Origin: Baffinella frigidus
Taxonomy: Eukaryota; Cryptophyceae; Cryptomonadales; Baffinellaceae
DNA length: 10,741 nucleotides
Reading direction: 5' to 3'
NCBI GenBank assembly: GCA_026770585.1
Contig: MU646600.1
Coordinates: 338,424-349,164 of the forward strand
Part shown: one piece after another, positions 1 through 5,860 of the stretch
Layout of the letters: each line of letters begins with the position of its first letter
Position numbering within the stretch: the stretch's first letter is position 1
Made by a program: the position numbers and the translations under genes
Notes under the pieces: generated by a model
What the model saw: only the letters and a program-made list of their open reading frames with translations
Database searches by the model: none
What the model was told of the DNA's origin: nothing

Positions 1-51
1 CCCCCCCCCCCCCGAACCCCCCTAGGACCTCCCGAGAACCCTAGGTAGGCC
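1..51. repeat. Poly-C edge, possible remnant of a family 1 MITE
   Basis: The window opens with 13 C residues followed by a C-rich stretch containing CCCCCCTAGGACC. That motif also occurs just inside the terminal inverted repeats of the family 1 elements downstream, so this may be the inner part of another copy cut by the contig edge. The terminal CAGGGGTACC end is not present, so the assignment is weak. Confidence 0.3.
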
Positions 52-220
52 TACAGGGGTACCTCGCTCATGAGAAACTGCCCCCCCCCTAGGACCACCA
101 CAGGGCCCTAGGCATAGTCCTACTGTAGGGTCCTCCTAGGATCCTACAGTAGGCCTATGCCTCGGGCCCTACGGTGATCCCAGGGGGGGGGCGGTTTCTT
201 ATGAGCGAGGTACCCCTGTA
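52..220. mobile_element. Foldback MITE family 1, copy 1 (long, fully palindromic)
   Basis: A 169-bp element reads TACAGGGGTACCTCGCTCAT at the left and its complement at the right. The whole element is an inverted repeat with arms of about 84 bp and roughly nine mismatches, so it can fold into one long hairpin. It contains C9 and G9 runs, CCTAGG-like sites and CCTACTGTAGG palindromes. It has no coding capacity. TA dinucleotides flank CAGGGG...CCCCTG, suggesting TA target duplication as in Tc1/mariner-like elements, though the termini alone do not prove a superfamily. Immediately after the right end the terminal bases CCCCTGTA are repeated, as if it had landed in or beside another copy. It is about 48 bp longer than copies 2-4. 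Confidence 0.85.
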
Positions 221-555
221 CCCCTGTACCGTAGGAGGCGTATCCAATAAGAGGCGAGTAGCCTAAACGCTCCTACCTATGGCGTTGGGATTGAAAATCT
301 GAAACCATGGAGAGAGCGCATGACTTCTCATAGGTCCTGCTCAGACATAGCCTCCGCGGGGGTGCATGCATGCACATGGCGGCCACGTTGGTGTTAATAA
401 TGATCTCTCTCCCAAACTCCATCCGCTACCGGAGACGGCTGAGACCGTGTAGACTGCTAAGTGGCCGCTCTATCCCTCAAGTTGCCAGGGGGCGCGCCTC
501 TGTCTCCCTTGGTCCACAGTGTAGCTCTGCCTCACTCGGGTTGACGGACTACATG
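221..555. other. Spacer with no gene, short repeat remnants
   Basis: No convincing coding region is visible. Positions 338-372 (around AGCCTCCGCGGGGGTGCATG) resemble 6878-6910. Positions 375-410 (ATGGCGGCCACGTTGGTGTT) match, in opposite orientation, the repeat at 1292-1365. Positions 453-468 (AGACTGCTAAGTGGCC) match the start of the 21-bp repeat block at 1541-1609. The stretch therefore looks like shuffled pieces of local repeats. Confidence 0.5.
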
Positions 556-677
556 TACAGGGGTACCTCGCTCATAAGAAAGCGCCCCCCCCTAGGACCA
601 TACGGTAGGACCATGCTTAGGGCCCTATGGAGGTCCTAGGGGGGGGGGCAGTTTCTCATGAGCAAGGTGCCCCTGTA
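556..677. mobile_element. Foldback MITE family 1, copy 2
   Basis: A 122-bp copy with the same termini as copy 1, including flanking TA and inner C8/G10 runs. The right terminus has diverged (CAAGGTGCCCCTG instead of CGAGGTACCCCTG). The core reads CCTAGGACCATACGGTAGG and then AGGGCCCTATGGAGG, the same orientation as copy 4. It lies about 22 bp from a decayed coding fragment at 699-745, inside a flank (AGGTGACTA-like) shared by the other fragments. Confidence 0.85.
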
Positions 678-698
678 GGTGACTACACTGTACATGTA

Positions 699-745
699 GG
701 GGTCGAGTTCGGCGTCACCCATCTGGGTCTCGACCTTCTGCATCC
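699..745 (-). pseudogene. Decayed coding fragment F1 (LETQMGDAELD family)
   Basis: Read on the minus strand this encodes MQKVETQMGDAELDPY. It matches the end of the longer fragments F4-F6 and differs from F2 by a synonymous GGC/GGT change in the glycine codon. It has no start, no adjacent open frame and no continuous gene, so it is an isolated remnant. Confidence 0.6.
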
Positions 746-831
746 AATCTACGCATGCACTTTCGAGGCTGGAACACGGGGCATTCATAAACGTGTTTTC
801 ACGGTGCTGCACTGAGAACCCCGGAAAAGAC

Positions 832-952
832 TACAGGGATACCTCGCTCATAAGAAAACGCACCCCCCCTAGGACCACCATAGGGCCCTACGCATGGGCC
901 TACTGTAGGGTCCTAGGGGGAGGCGTTTTCTTATGAGCGAGGTACCCCTGTA
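832..952. mobile_element. Foldback MITE family 1, copy 3
   Basis: A 121-bp copy bounded by TACAGGGATACCTCGCTCAT and its near-perfect complement, flanked by TA. The core is the reverse complement of the core of copy 4, so the two are inserted in opposite orientations. The left end carries one terminal change (CAGGGA for CAGGGG). Confidence 0.87.
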
Positions 953-982
953 GTGCGATGCAAGGTAGGACGTAGGTGACGT

Positions 983-1045
983 GACTAGAGGGGGTCGAGT
1001 TCGGCGTCGCCCATCTGGGTCTCGAGTTTCTGCATCCGCTTGATA
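983..1045 (-). pseudogene. Decayed coding fragment F2 (LETQMGDAELD family)
   Basis: The minus strand reads IKRMQKLETQMGDAELDPL followed by a TAG stop. This gives the likely C-terminus of the ancestral protein. The shared 3' flank contains AGGTGAC, as at F1 and F4. No intact gene continues upstream. Confidence 0.6.
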
Positions 1046-1085
1046 TGCCCAGAGAATAGTGTATTCACACCAACACACGCACACA

Positions 1086-1192
1086 ATATCCCTTAAGTGC
1101 CCATGCCGCCAAATTTGGCGGCCAAGAGGTCCTAGGCAGGTCCTAGGGCCCTACCGTAGGGCGTATGAGCCTACTGGTCACTTAAGGGATAT
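1086..1192. mobile_element. Small foldback element with ATATCCCTTAAGTG termini
   Basis: A 107-bp element has perfect 14-bp inverted ends (ATATCCCTTAAGTG and its complement) that extend a few more bases with mismatches. Inside are a perfect 18-bp palindrome (GCCGCCAAATTTGGCGGC, 1105-1122) and CCTAGG and CCTACCGTAGGG motifs shared with family 1. It has no coding capacity and only one copy is seen. The right end runs into an (AT)n stretch, so the exact boundary and target duplication cannot be set. Confidence 0.65.
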
Positions 1193-1244
1193 ATATATCC
1201 CCCCGCGGGGGTTGTTGACACTCCAGGTGTTGCACTCCGAGTGG

Positions 1245-1290
1245 CTAGTGGTCGAGTTCGGCGTCGCCCATCTGGGTCTCGAGGTTCTGG
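1245..1290 (-). pseudogene. Decayed coding fragment F3
   Basis: The minus strand reads NLETQMGDAELDH then TAG. It directly abuts the second repeat family at 1292-1365, so here the two fragment families are side by side. Confidence 0.6.
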
Positions 1291-1291
1291 A

Positions 1292-1365
1292 GAGAATGTG
1301 TTTATTACGGACCGAAACCAACATGGCCGCCATCTATTCTCTTCCGCGAAGGCTCTGAAAGAATA
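1292..1365 (-). repeat. Second fragment family, copy 1 (possible exon remnant)
   Basis: This aligns with 2551-2633 through GTTTATTAC...GACCGAA and CTTCCGCGAAGGC. On the minus strand both copies can be read without stops as AFAE-N-W...RSVIN. The coding reading is uncertain because many differences change amino acids. A third, shorter, inverted match lies at 375-410. Confidence 0.5.
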
Positions 1366-1383
1366 GGACCCACGTTCAGGTGA

Positions 1384-1500
1384 CTAGTGGTCGAGTTCGG
1401 CGTCGCCCATCTGGGTCTCGAGTTTTGCCATGCGCTTGATGATTGCAGCCTTCTGCTCCTCCAGCGACAACTCCGCCGCCGGCGCCTTCTGCGGTTTTGG
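1384..1500 (-). pseudogene. Decayed coding fragment F4 (most complete)
   Basis: The minus strand gives PKPQKAPAAELSLEEQ, then KAAIIKRMAKLETQMGD, then AELDH and a TAG stop. The sequence is charged, helix-prone and proline-rich at its N-terminal side, as in a short coiled-coil tail. I do not recognise the parent protein. This frame is distinct from the arginine-rich longer open frames overlapping it. Comparison with F5, F6 and F8 shows mostly third-position changes, which supports this frame as the ancestral one. Confidence 0.65.
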
Positions 1501-1546
1501 GTGTGGGGTTTAGGGAGTGGGGTGTACCGTTGGGGTTCAAGACTCC

Positions 1547-1609
1547 TAAGTGGCCTGTTAACTTTCTTAAGTGGCTTGTTGACGTTCTTAAGTGGCTCGT
1601 CAACTTTCG
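1547..1609. repeat. 21-bp tandem repeat, three units
   Basis: Three consecutive 21-bp units follow TAAGTGGCNNGTNNACNTTCN. A related two-unit block lies at 1767-1808 and a related single unit at 6384-6405 (TTAAGTGGCTTTGTCAACTT). Because 21 is a multiple of three, open frames run through it by default, so it is not evidence of a gene. Confidence 0.85.
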
Positions 1610-1613
1610 TCAA

Positions 1614-1703
1614 CCATCTGGGTCTCGAGTTGTGTGCATGCGCTTGATGGTCGCAGCCTTCTGCTCCTCCAGTGACAACTCCGGCGCCTTTGCCTTCTGC
1701 TGA
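1614..1703 (-). pseudogene. Decayed coding fragment F5, frameshifted
   Basis: The minus strand reads QQKAKAPELSLEEQ then KAATIKRM. After that an insertion shifts frame, so the LETQMGD part is read as TRDPDG and a stop follows. The lesion shows this copy is non-functional. Confidence 0.6.
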
Positions 1704-1766
1704 TTCGGGTGTGGGGGTTAGGGATTGGGGTGTGCCGTTTGGGGTTAGGGTTTAGGGCGTAGACTC

Positions 1767-1808
1767 TCAAGTGGCGTGGTAACTTTCTCAAGTGACTTGT
1801 TAACTTGC
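1767..1808. repeat. 21-bp tandem repeat, two units
   Basis: Two units of the form TCAAGTGNCNTGNTAACTTNC are followed by GTCAACC. The block sits between F5 and F6 just as the three-unit block sits between F4 and F5, showing a higher-order unit of about 220-230 bp. Confidence 0.75.
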
Positions 1809-1833
1809 GTCAACCATATGTAAAGGTGCTCAA

Positions 1834-1917
1834 CGTTCGGTTTCTCGAGTTTTGCCATGCGCTTGATGATCGCAGCCTTCTGCTCCTCCGGAGATAACTC
1901 GGGCGCCTCCTGCGGTT
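1834..1917 (-). pseudogene. Decayed coding fragment F6
   Basis: The minus strand reads ELSPEEQKAAIIKRMAKLE and then diverges. Relative to F4 the changes are mainly synonymous (TTG/TTA, TCG/TCT, GCA/GCG) with one Leu-to-Pro replacement. It is followed by telomere-like TTTAGG sequence. Confidence 0.6.
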
Positions 1918-1937
1918 AGGATTTAGGTTTTAGGGAT

Positions 1938-2058
1938 TACAGGGGTACCTCGTTCATAAGAAATCGCCCCCCCCTAGGACCCTACAGTAGGCCCATGCCT
2001 AGGGCCCTATGGTGGTCCTAGAGGGGGGGTAGTTTCTTATGAGCGAGGTACCCCTGTA
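1938..2058. mobile_element. Foldback MITE family 1, copy 4, inserted in telomere-like repeat
   Basis: A 121-bp copy with ends TACAGGGGTACCTCG(T)TCAT and its complement. The left flank is TTTTAGGGAT and the right flank is GGGTGCAGGG. Removing the element and one TA restores a continuous telomere-like sequence (GGGATTAGGGTGCAGGG). This is the clearest local support for a TA target-site duplication in this family. Confidence 0.9.
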
Positions 2059-2088
2059 GGGTGCAGGGTTCAGGGGTTGGAGGGTTGC

Positions 2089-2118
2089 TCTGCTCCTCCA
2101 TCGACGCTGGCGCCTTAG
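2089..2118 (-). pseudogene. Decayed coding fragment F7 (short)
   Basis: The minus strand reads PKAPASMEEQ, the N-terminal part of the fragment family only. It is embedded in degenerate TTTAGGG sequence. Confidence 0.4.
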
Positions 2119-2176
2119 GGTTTAGGGATTATGGATGAGGGTTTAGAGTACAACGGTCAGGATTTAGGGGTTAGTG

Positions 2177-2248
2177 TTGTGCGCATGTGTTTGATGATTG
2201 CGGCCTACTGCTCCTCAAGCGATAACTCGGGTGCCTCCTGCTGTTTGG
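2177..2248 (-). pseudogene. Decayed coding fragment F8 with internal stop
   Basis: The minus strand reads QQEAPELSLEEQ, then an in-frame TAG where F4 has AAG, then AAIIKHMRT. Several codons differ synonymously from F4 (CTG/CTT, GCT/GCC, AAG/AAA). Decay is evident from the stop and from the lost C-terminal half. Confidence 0.55.
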
Positions 2249-2509
2249 GGTGTGGGGGTTTAGGGTTTAGGGTTTAGGGTTCAGGGTTTAGGGTTTAGGG
2301 TTTAGGGATTAGGGTTTAGGGTTTAGGGTTTAGGGTTTAGGGTTTAGGGTTTAGGGTTTAGGGTTCTGGGTGAAGGGGGCAGAGTTCAGGGGTAGGGTTC
2401 AGGGGTGAGGGTTTGGGGTTTAGGGTTTAGGGTTTAGGGTTTAGGATGTAGGGTGTAGGATGTAGGGTGTAGGGTGTAGGGTGTAGGGTGTAGGGTGTAG
2501 GGTGTTGAG
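2249..2509 (+). repeat. Interstitial telomeric array, TTTAGGG then TGTAGGG variants
   Basis: Positions 2255-2366 are nearly perfect TTTAGGG heptamers. After an interruption they resume, then change into GTGTAGG variants. The G-rich strand is the plus strand. Array and variants are directly adjacent to fragment F8. Confidence 0.93.
2368..2459. repeat. 92-bp block, exactly duplicated at 2770
   Basis: This block starts GGGTGAAGGGGGCAGAG and ends GATGTAGGGTGTAGG. It recurs without any difference at 2770-2861, an offset of 402 bp. In the second unit the fragment F9 and a TTTAGGG run precede it, as F8 and a TTTAGGG run precede it here, so a unit of about 400 bp was duplicated recently. Confidence 0.9.
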
Positions 2510-2550
2510 TTTAGAATTGAAGGATTAGGATTTAGGGTTTAGGATGTAGG

Positions 2551-2633
2551 GGAGAGAAAAGTGCGTTTATTACAGATCGAACCCAACGTAGCCACCACGG
2601 ATTGCCTTCCGCGAAGGCCTTGAAGGTGTACCG
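2551..2633 (-). repeat. Second fragment family, copy 2 (possible exon remnant)
   Basis: This is the better-preserved open reading of the family. The minus strand gives AFAEGNPWWLRWVRSVINAL without stops. It aligns with 1292-1365 but with many differences. I do not recognise the parent protein. Confidence 0.5.
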
Positions 2634-2639
2634 AGACGT

Positions 2640-2690
2640 GTTAAGGGTTAGGGTTTAGGGTTCACGGTTCATGGTTAAGGGTAAGGGTTT
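2640..2690 (+). repeat. Degenerate TTTAGGG stretch
   Basis: Imperfect heptamers (GGGTTAGGGTTTAGGG, GGTAAGGGTTTAGG) lie between the second-family copy and fragment F9. Confidence 0.7.
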
Positions 2691-2691
2691 A

Positions 2692-2736
2692 GGCCGTGTG
2701 TTCCTCCAACGACTCGGGCGCCTTCTGCGGTTTGGG
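2692..2736 (-). pseudogene. Decayed coding fragment F9
   Basis: The minus strand reads PKPQKAPESLEEHTA. Compared with F4 it lacks the three-residue ELS variant region and the whole C-terminal half. F10 shares the same truncated form, so F9 and F10 form a subgroup. Confidence 0.5.
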
Positions 2737-3060
2737 GTTTAGGGTTTAGGGTTTAGGGTTTAGGGTTTAGGGTGAAGGGGGCAGAGTTCAGGGGTAGGGT
2801 TCAGGGGTGAGGGTTTGGGGTTTAGGGTTTAGGGTTTAGGGTTTAGGATGTAGGGTGTAGGGTGTAGGGTGTAGGGGCCAGGGGTTTGGGTTAGGGTAAG
2901 GGTGATGGGTGTAGGGTGCAGGGTGTCCGGTGTAGGGTGTCGGGTGTCGGGTGTAGGGTGTAGGATTTGGGGTGCAGGGTGTAGGGGTCAGGGGTCAGGG
3001 GTTAGGGTGACGGGTGTAGGGTGTAAGGTGTAGGGTGTAAGGTGTAGGGTGCAGGGTGTA
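2737..3060 (+). repeat. Telomere-like variant array
   Basis: TTTAGGG repeats pass into mixed GTGTAGG, GTGCAGG, GTGTCGG and GTGTAAGG variants. It includes the second copy of the 92-bp block at 2770-2861. Such variant spreading is typical of subtelomeric telomere-derived DNA. Confidence 0.88.
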
Positions 3061-3102
3061 GGCCGTGTGCTCCTCCAGCGACTCGGGAGCGTTCTGTGGG
3101 GG
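3061..3102 (-). pseudogene. Decayed coding fragment F10, last of the series
   Basis: The minus strand reads PQNAPESLEEHTAYT. It marks the boundary at which telomere-like DNA gives way to unique sequence. Confidence 0.5.
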
Positions 3103-3157
3103 GAAGTGCCTTCTATGGCGGGATGCAAAGTCCCACAGCTGTCGCACGACCAATCCA

Positions 3158-3182
3158 CAGAACGGGCTACGGAGGGATTTCA
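3158..3182 (-). repeat. Dispersed ATCCCTTCGNAGNCC motif, copy 1
   Basis: AGAACGGGCTACGGAGGGATTT is the reverse-complement form of a motif also found at 3423-3446, 3687-3712 and 3833-3855. Copies alternate in orientation along the spacer. Confidence 0.5.
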
Positions 3183-3272
3183 TGAATAACCCTTGGGCGA
3201 ATCATCCACACGACCCTACGGTAGGCCATCATTGAAGACGTAAGGTTGTTCCTACGGATATCCTCACCGATT

Positions 3273-3421
3273 CTTGGTGGCTCAGCGGCTGGTACACCCT
3301 GAGGCTCCCCTGAGGGGAGTTATCAGTATCGGTTTTATCGGCTGGCGGCTGATAAGTTGCCGATAACTCCGATAAGTTATCACCCCCTAGCCGATAAACC
3401 AACCCTAGCTCAGCCACCAAG
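3273..3421. mobile_element. Foldback element with CTTGGTGGCTNAGC ends
   Basis: A 149-bp region begins CTTGGTGGCTCAGCGG and ends with the imperfect complement (CTCAGCCACCAAG). A second, inner inverted pair (GGTTTTATCGGCT with AGCCGATAAACC) and repeated CCGATAA units give a nested hairpin. There is no coding potential. Target duplication is not clear and only one copy is seen, so mobility is inferred from structure alone. Confidence 0.55.
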
Positions 3422-3422
3422 C

Positions 3423-3712
3423 ATCCCTTCGCAGTCCACTGTGTGGCAGAGATTTCATCTAGCTAGGAAAACACCAGAATCTGTGGTGTACAAAGTCTTT
3501 GAATGCCGATTTATGCTATTTTAATCCTTGGGTTTATGCCTAAAATAGCATATCCACCCCGATCTTCGGCGTTGGAAGCCCTAAGATAAACAACCGATTC
3601 TGTCAGTTCCGAATTGAGATTCTGCTGCATCGAAACCTGCCTGGACGTGTCACTGTCCAGGTACAAACTCTGTCCGGTTCAGTCAACCACACAGCGGGCT
3701 ACGAAGGGATTT
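3423..3712. mobile_element. Possible 290-bp inverted-repeat-bounded element
   Basis: ATCCCTTCGCAGTCCACTGT at 3423 pairs with ACAGCGGGCTACGAAGGGAT near 3692-3711 in opposite orientation, about 24 bp with four mismatches. Inside are a 12-bp perfect stem (TATGCTATTTTA at 3512-3523 with 3541-3552) and a 7-bp stem at 3640-3661. No open frame of note is present. The bounding motif occurs twice more nearby, so the pairing may be fortuitous. Confidence 0.4.
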
Positions 3713-3713
3713 T

Positions 3714-3730
3714 CGGGCACTCAGTGCCCG
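3714..3730. repeat. Perfect 17-bp odd palindrome
   Basis: CGGGCACTCAGTGCCCG has 8-bp arms around a single C. It could be a dimer-binding site or a hairpin. No adjacent gene suggests which. Confidence 0.6.
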
Positions 3731-3857
3731 AGTTTCCGTTTCCTTATCCGTAGGAACCCCCCTATGCCCCTACGGGTTGGGTTGCCTACCGTAGGGTCCT
3801 AGGTCTTATCGCCTATGGGTTGTTTAAAATCTCTTCGAAGTCCGCTGTATGGCGGCG
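3731..3857. other. Spacer with CCTA/TAGG palindrome remnants
   Basis: This contains CCGTAGG/CCTACGG and CCTACCGTAGGGTCCTAGG, the core vocabulary of family 1 elements, without intact termini. It ends at another copy of the CTTCGAAGTCCGCTGTATGG motif. Confidence 0.4.
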
Positions 3858-3921
3858 TACAGGGGAACCTCGCTCATAAGGAGGCGAACACGCCTAGGAC
3901 CCTACAGTGGGCCCATACATG
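3858..3921. mobile_element. Foldback MITE family 1, half copy
   Basis: The left terminus (TACAGGGGAACCTCGCTCAT) and part of the core (CCTAGGACCCTACAGTGGG) are present, in the orientation of copy 4. The right arm is missing. C and G runs next to the terminus have also decayed. This is an old, truncated insertion. Confidence 0.75.
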
Positions 3922-4060
3922 TCTTAAGTTTACATTCCTCAACTAATTTCTCACAAATTTTTATATCGGGATCACCCTGTACGGGGACCCTCGCGGAACG
4001 GCTGCACCGGAAGGTTCAATGCTTGACGCCAAGCAGGACCATCCTGCGGATAAGCTCCAG

Positions 4061-4172
4061 TGTCCCCTATGGTAGGACTTCGCAAAGCCTCAAGGTCGTC
4101 AAGGACTGGGGCAGCCCCCAGTCCTTGACTGGGGCAGCCCCCTGTCCCCTATGGTAGGAGTTCGCAAAGCCT
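4061..4172. repeat. 82-bp tandem duplication with a perfect hairpin
   Basis: TGTCCCCTATGGTAGGACTT at 4061-4090 recurs at 4143-4172 with one mismatch in 30 bp. Between them lies a perfect 12-bp stem with a 4-base loop (CAAGGACTGGGG / CCCCAGTCCTTG, 4100-4127). GACTGGGGCAG occurs three times. The right copy overlaps the stop codon of the minus-strand gene, so the gene's 3' end has been duplicated downstream of itself. Confidence 0.8.
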
Positions 4173-4869
4173 AACGGACTTCAAAAGACTGGGGCAGGGG
4201 GGGAACCTTGGCTGCTGGGTGGTGCGCAGGCGTCCGCGCCGCGGCCTGCACCGTCCCCTTGGCGCGCCCCTTGGCGCCCCCCCTGCCCCCCCCCTGCTTC
4301 TTGATCGTGAGCCCCGCCGCCGCCAGGCGTTCCTGGATGATCTCGTTTGCTGACCGTAGAATGTGAACCGTGGGAGGCACCCAGCCCCCAGAGAGGTTCG
4401 GCAAAGCGCCCCCCCCAGCCGCCTTCCCCACAACCCCCCCGGTAGAGACGGCGTTCAGGGCGGCTCTCCGCGGGGGGGAGAGAGGTCCGTTGCTCAGAAG
4501 CGAGTCGTACTTTGCAACTCCATCGTTCTTGAGCGCGTCCAAACCGTGGAGGTCCGGGTAAGATTTCATCAATTCCCTATCCTCCTGCGAGGGAGCCATC
4601 GCCGAAGCGTCCTGCACGTTCCCCTGCGCGTCCAGCAACGCCGACGACCTCCCTGAGCGCGCCGCCTGCTTCGCGCGCGCCACTGCATCCAGCGGCGCTG
4701 CCTCGCTCGCGAGCTCTACCCCCATTCCCCCCCCCTTCTGCCCCATCACCGACAGCCGTCCCACCGCGCATAACAACGCCACCGACGCCACCAGGACCCC
4801 CAGCCGCCGGCCGGCGCTCCGTCCTCCCGCAACCCCATCGTCCTCTGACCCCCAGTGTACCTTCTGCAT
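4171..4869 (-). CDS. Putative membrane-anchored or secreted protein, unknown function
   Basis: This open frame of 232 residues starts at the ATG at 4867-4869. The frame is open for 25 more codons upstream but no ATG lies there. An acidic patch (GSEDDG) and an Arg-rich segment precede a hydrophobic stretch, LGVLVASVALLCAVG, at residues 23-37. This fits a type II signal anchor or an uncleaved signal peptide. Residues 102-125 (around KSYPDLHGLDALKNDG) and a helix at about 173-191 (SANEIIQERLAAAGLTIKK) look structured. The last 40 residues are Gly, Ala, Arg and Pro rich. Codons end predominantly in G or C, unlike the surrounding DNA, which supports real coding. No catalytic motif or known family is recognised. 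The start codon and any introns are unverified. It is divergent from the putative gene at 5145. Confidence 0.6.
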   Translation of the reverse strand: MQKVHWGSEDDGVAGGRSAGRRLGVLVASVALLCAVGRLSVMGQKGGGMGVELASEAAPLDAVARAKQAARSGRSSALLDAQGNVQDASAMAPSQEDRELMKSYPDLHGLDALKNDGVAKYDSLLSNGPLSPPRRAALNAVSTGGVVGKAAGGGALPNLSGGWVPPTVHILRSANEIIQERLAAAGLTIKKQGGGRGGAKGRAKGTVQAAARTPAHHPAAKVPPLPQSFEVR

Positions 4870-4920
4870 CCTGAAGAGCACCGCCGCACCCCGCGCCCCC
4901 GAAATATCGCGTTTCTTATG

Positions 4921-4946
4921 TTGACAAAGCCACGATTTTGTCAACT
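4921..4946. promoter_or_regulatory. Inverted repeat upstream of the minus-strand gene
   Basis: TTGACAAA and TTTGTCAA bracket a short spacer about 55 bp upstream of the chosen ATG. In the second copy of this block the equivalent site reads GTGGCTTTGTCAAC, the opposite arrangement. A regulatory role is only a possibility from position. Confidence 0.3.
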
Positions 4947-5080
4947 TTTGAAAGACACTCAGGACTCAACGGTTCCGAACGGGCTCCCTCGGTGACGCCC
5001 CTCGGCAAGCTCTCTTCTTACGCCCTGGAACGCCGCACGATCCTGTGCACTGTGGGTGGGCGGAGGCTGGGTTGCGGATT
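4937..5080. repeat. Duplicated intergenic block, uninterrupted copy
   Basis: This block lies between the divergent genes. It matches 6391-6478, then 6661-6677, then 6841-6880, at roughly 90 percent identity. In this copy the sequence runs CTTACGCCC-TGGAACGCCGCACGATC-CTGTGCACTG without breaks. It therefore serves as the empty-site reference for two insertions in the other copy. Confidence 0.9.
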
Positions 5081-5144
5081 CGCGGGCAGCGGTGATCACA
5101 GGGCGTGAGTGGGGGGCGAGCATCTCGAGAACAATAATCCCACA

Positions 5145-5615
5145 ATGAAGTGGTTTCGACGGGAGTTTCCGTCTGTAAGCAGCTCGACGTTCTTCGCCAT
5201 CGTGCTTGCCTTGGCGGTCTGTCCCCCCTGCCCTCTCCATTTTCTCTCTCTTCCCCCCCCCTTCGCGCTGCCCCACAAAGCACACAGGCCCCTCCCCAAC
5301 CCTTCGGTCAGGCGCTCCTGCGAACGACACCACGGAATCCGTCCAAGCGTAGAGAACCCACTTGTCTCGCCCTCCTGAACGTTCAGCGCGTCTCCTACTC
5401 GCACATCGACTCCCCCACACGCCTGATGACCAATCCCCGCGTCCCCTCCCTCAACCTTCGCGGCTCCGTTCCCCTCCCAGCACAAAAGAACTTGCGCCCG
5501 CGTCAGCCAACCTCTCCTCGCGCAGGTCGGCAACATCCTCTTCTCGACCTTCTTCCTGGTCCCCTCCTTGGACCGAGGAGCGCTGTCGCGACGAGCTAGC
5601 AAACTGGGGGGGTAA
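5145..5615 (+). CDS. Putative three-exon gene, unknown function
   Basis: No single frame spans the region, but high-GC3 stretches occur in successive frames and can be joined by phase-0 introns. Proposed exons are 5145-5216, 5288-5467 and 5526-5615, giving 113 residues. The first intron (GTCTGT to CACACAG) has a strong polypyrimidine tract; an alternative donor GTAAGC lies at 5175. The second is 58 bp (GTTCCC to CGCGCAG). Exon 1 begins MKWFRREFPSVSSSTFFAIV, with a hydrophobic run like a signal peptide. Exon 2 contains RVSYSHIDSPTRLMTNPRVP. Exon 3 encodes VGNILFSTFFLVPSLDRGAL and ends KLGG-stop; its first 16 codons all end in G or C. I do not recognise the protein. The splice sites are inferred by eye, and the model may be part of a longer gene or a remnant. 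Confidence 0.35.
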
Positions 5616-5860
5616 ACCCTCCACCCTGCACCCTAAACCCCAATACCGTAAACCCTAAACCCCAAACCCTCAAAGCTGAAAAAAAGGTAGGGTAAACACT
5701 AAACCCTAAAACCTGCTCCCTAAACCCAATACCTTACCGTAAACCTCACCCTCTCAAACCTAAACCCGCGTCGAGCTGAAAAACTGGGGGGTTCAACCCT
5801 AAAATCTGAGCCCTACGCCCTAAATCCCATACCCTAAACCCTCAACCCGAAAACCCAAAC
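5586..5860 (+). repeat. Degenerate ~90-bp tandem units overlapping the gene's 3' end
   Basis: The end of the putative exon 3 (GACGAGCTAGCAAACTGGGGG) recurs as GTCGAGCTGAAAAACTGGGG near 5770 and, more weakly, near 5672. Each is followed by CCCTAAA-like sequence. The 3' end of the gene has apparently been copied along with telomere-like DNA. Confidence 0.6.

Noticed and set aside
1305-1613. Arg-rich minus-strand open frame
   Set aside because: It is an out-of-frame reading of fragment F4 and the 21-bp repeats; the frame supported by synonymous changes is different.
2249-3060. True chromosome terminus
   Set aside because: Unique sequence and genes follow on the 3' side of the TTTAGGG strand, so it is interstitial in this assembly.
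4867-4944. Start of the minus-strand gene at a TTG 25 codons upstream
   Set aside because: No ATG exists there; the first ATG is at 4867-4869, and the upstream part includes an inverted repeat typical of flanking DNA.
5096-5602. Minus-strand 168-residue open frame opposite the spliced gene
   Set aside because: Its codons show no clear bias, and the plus-strand frames have strong third-position G/C preference and a plausible polypyrimidine tract.
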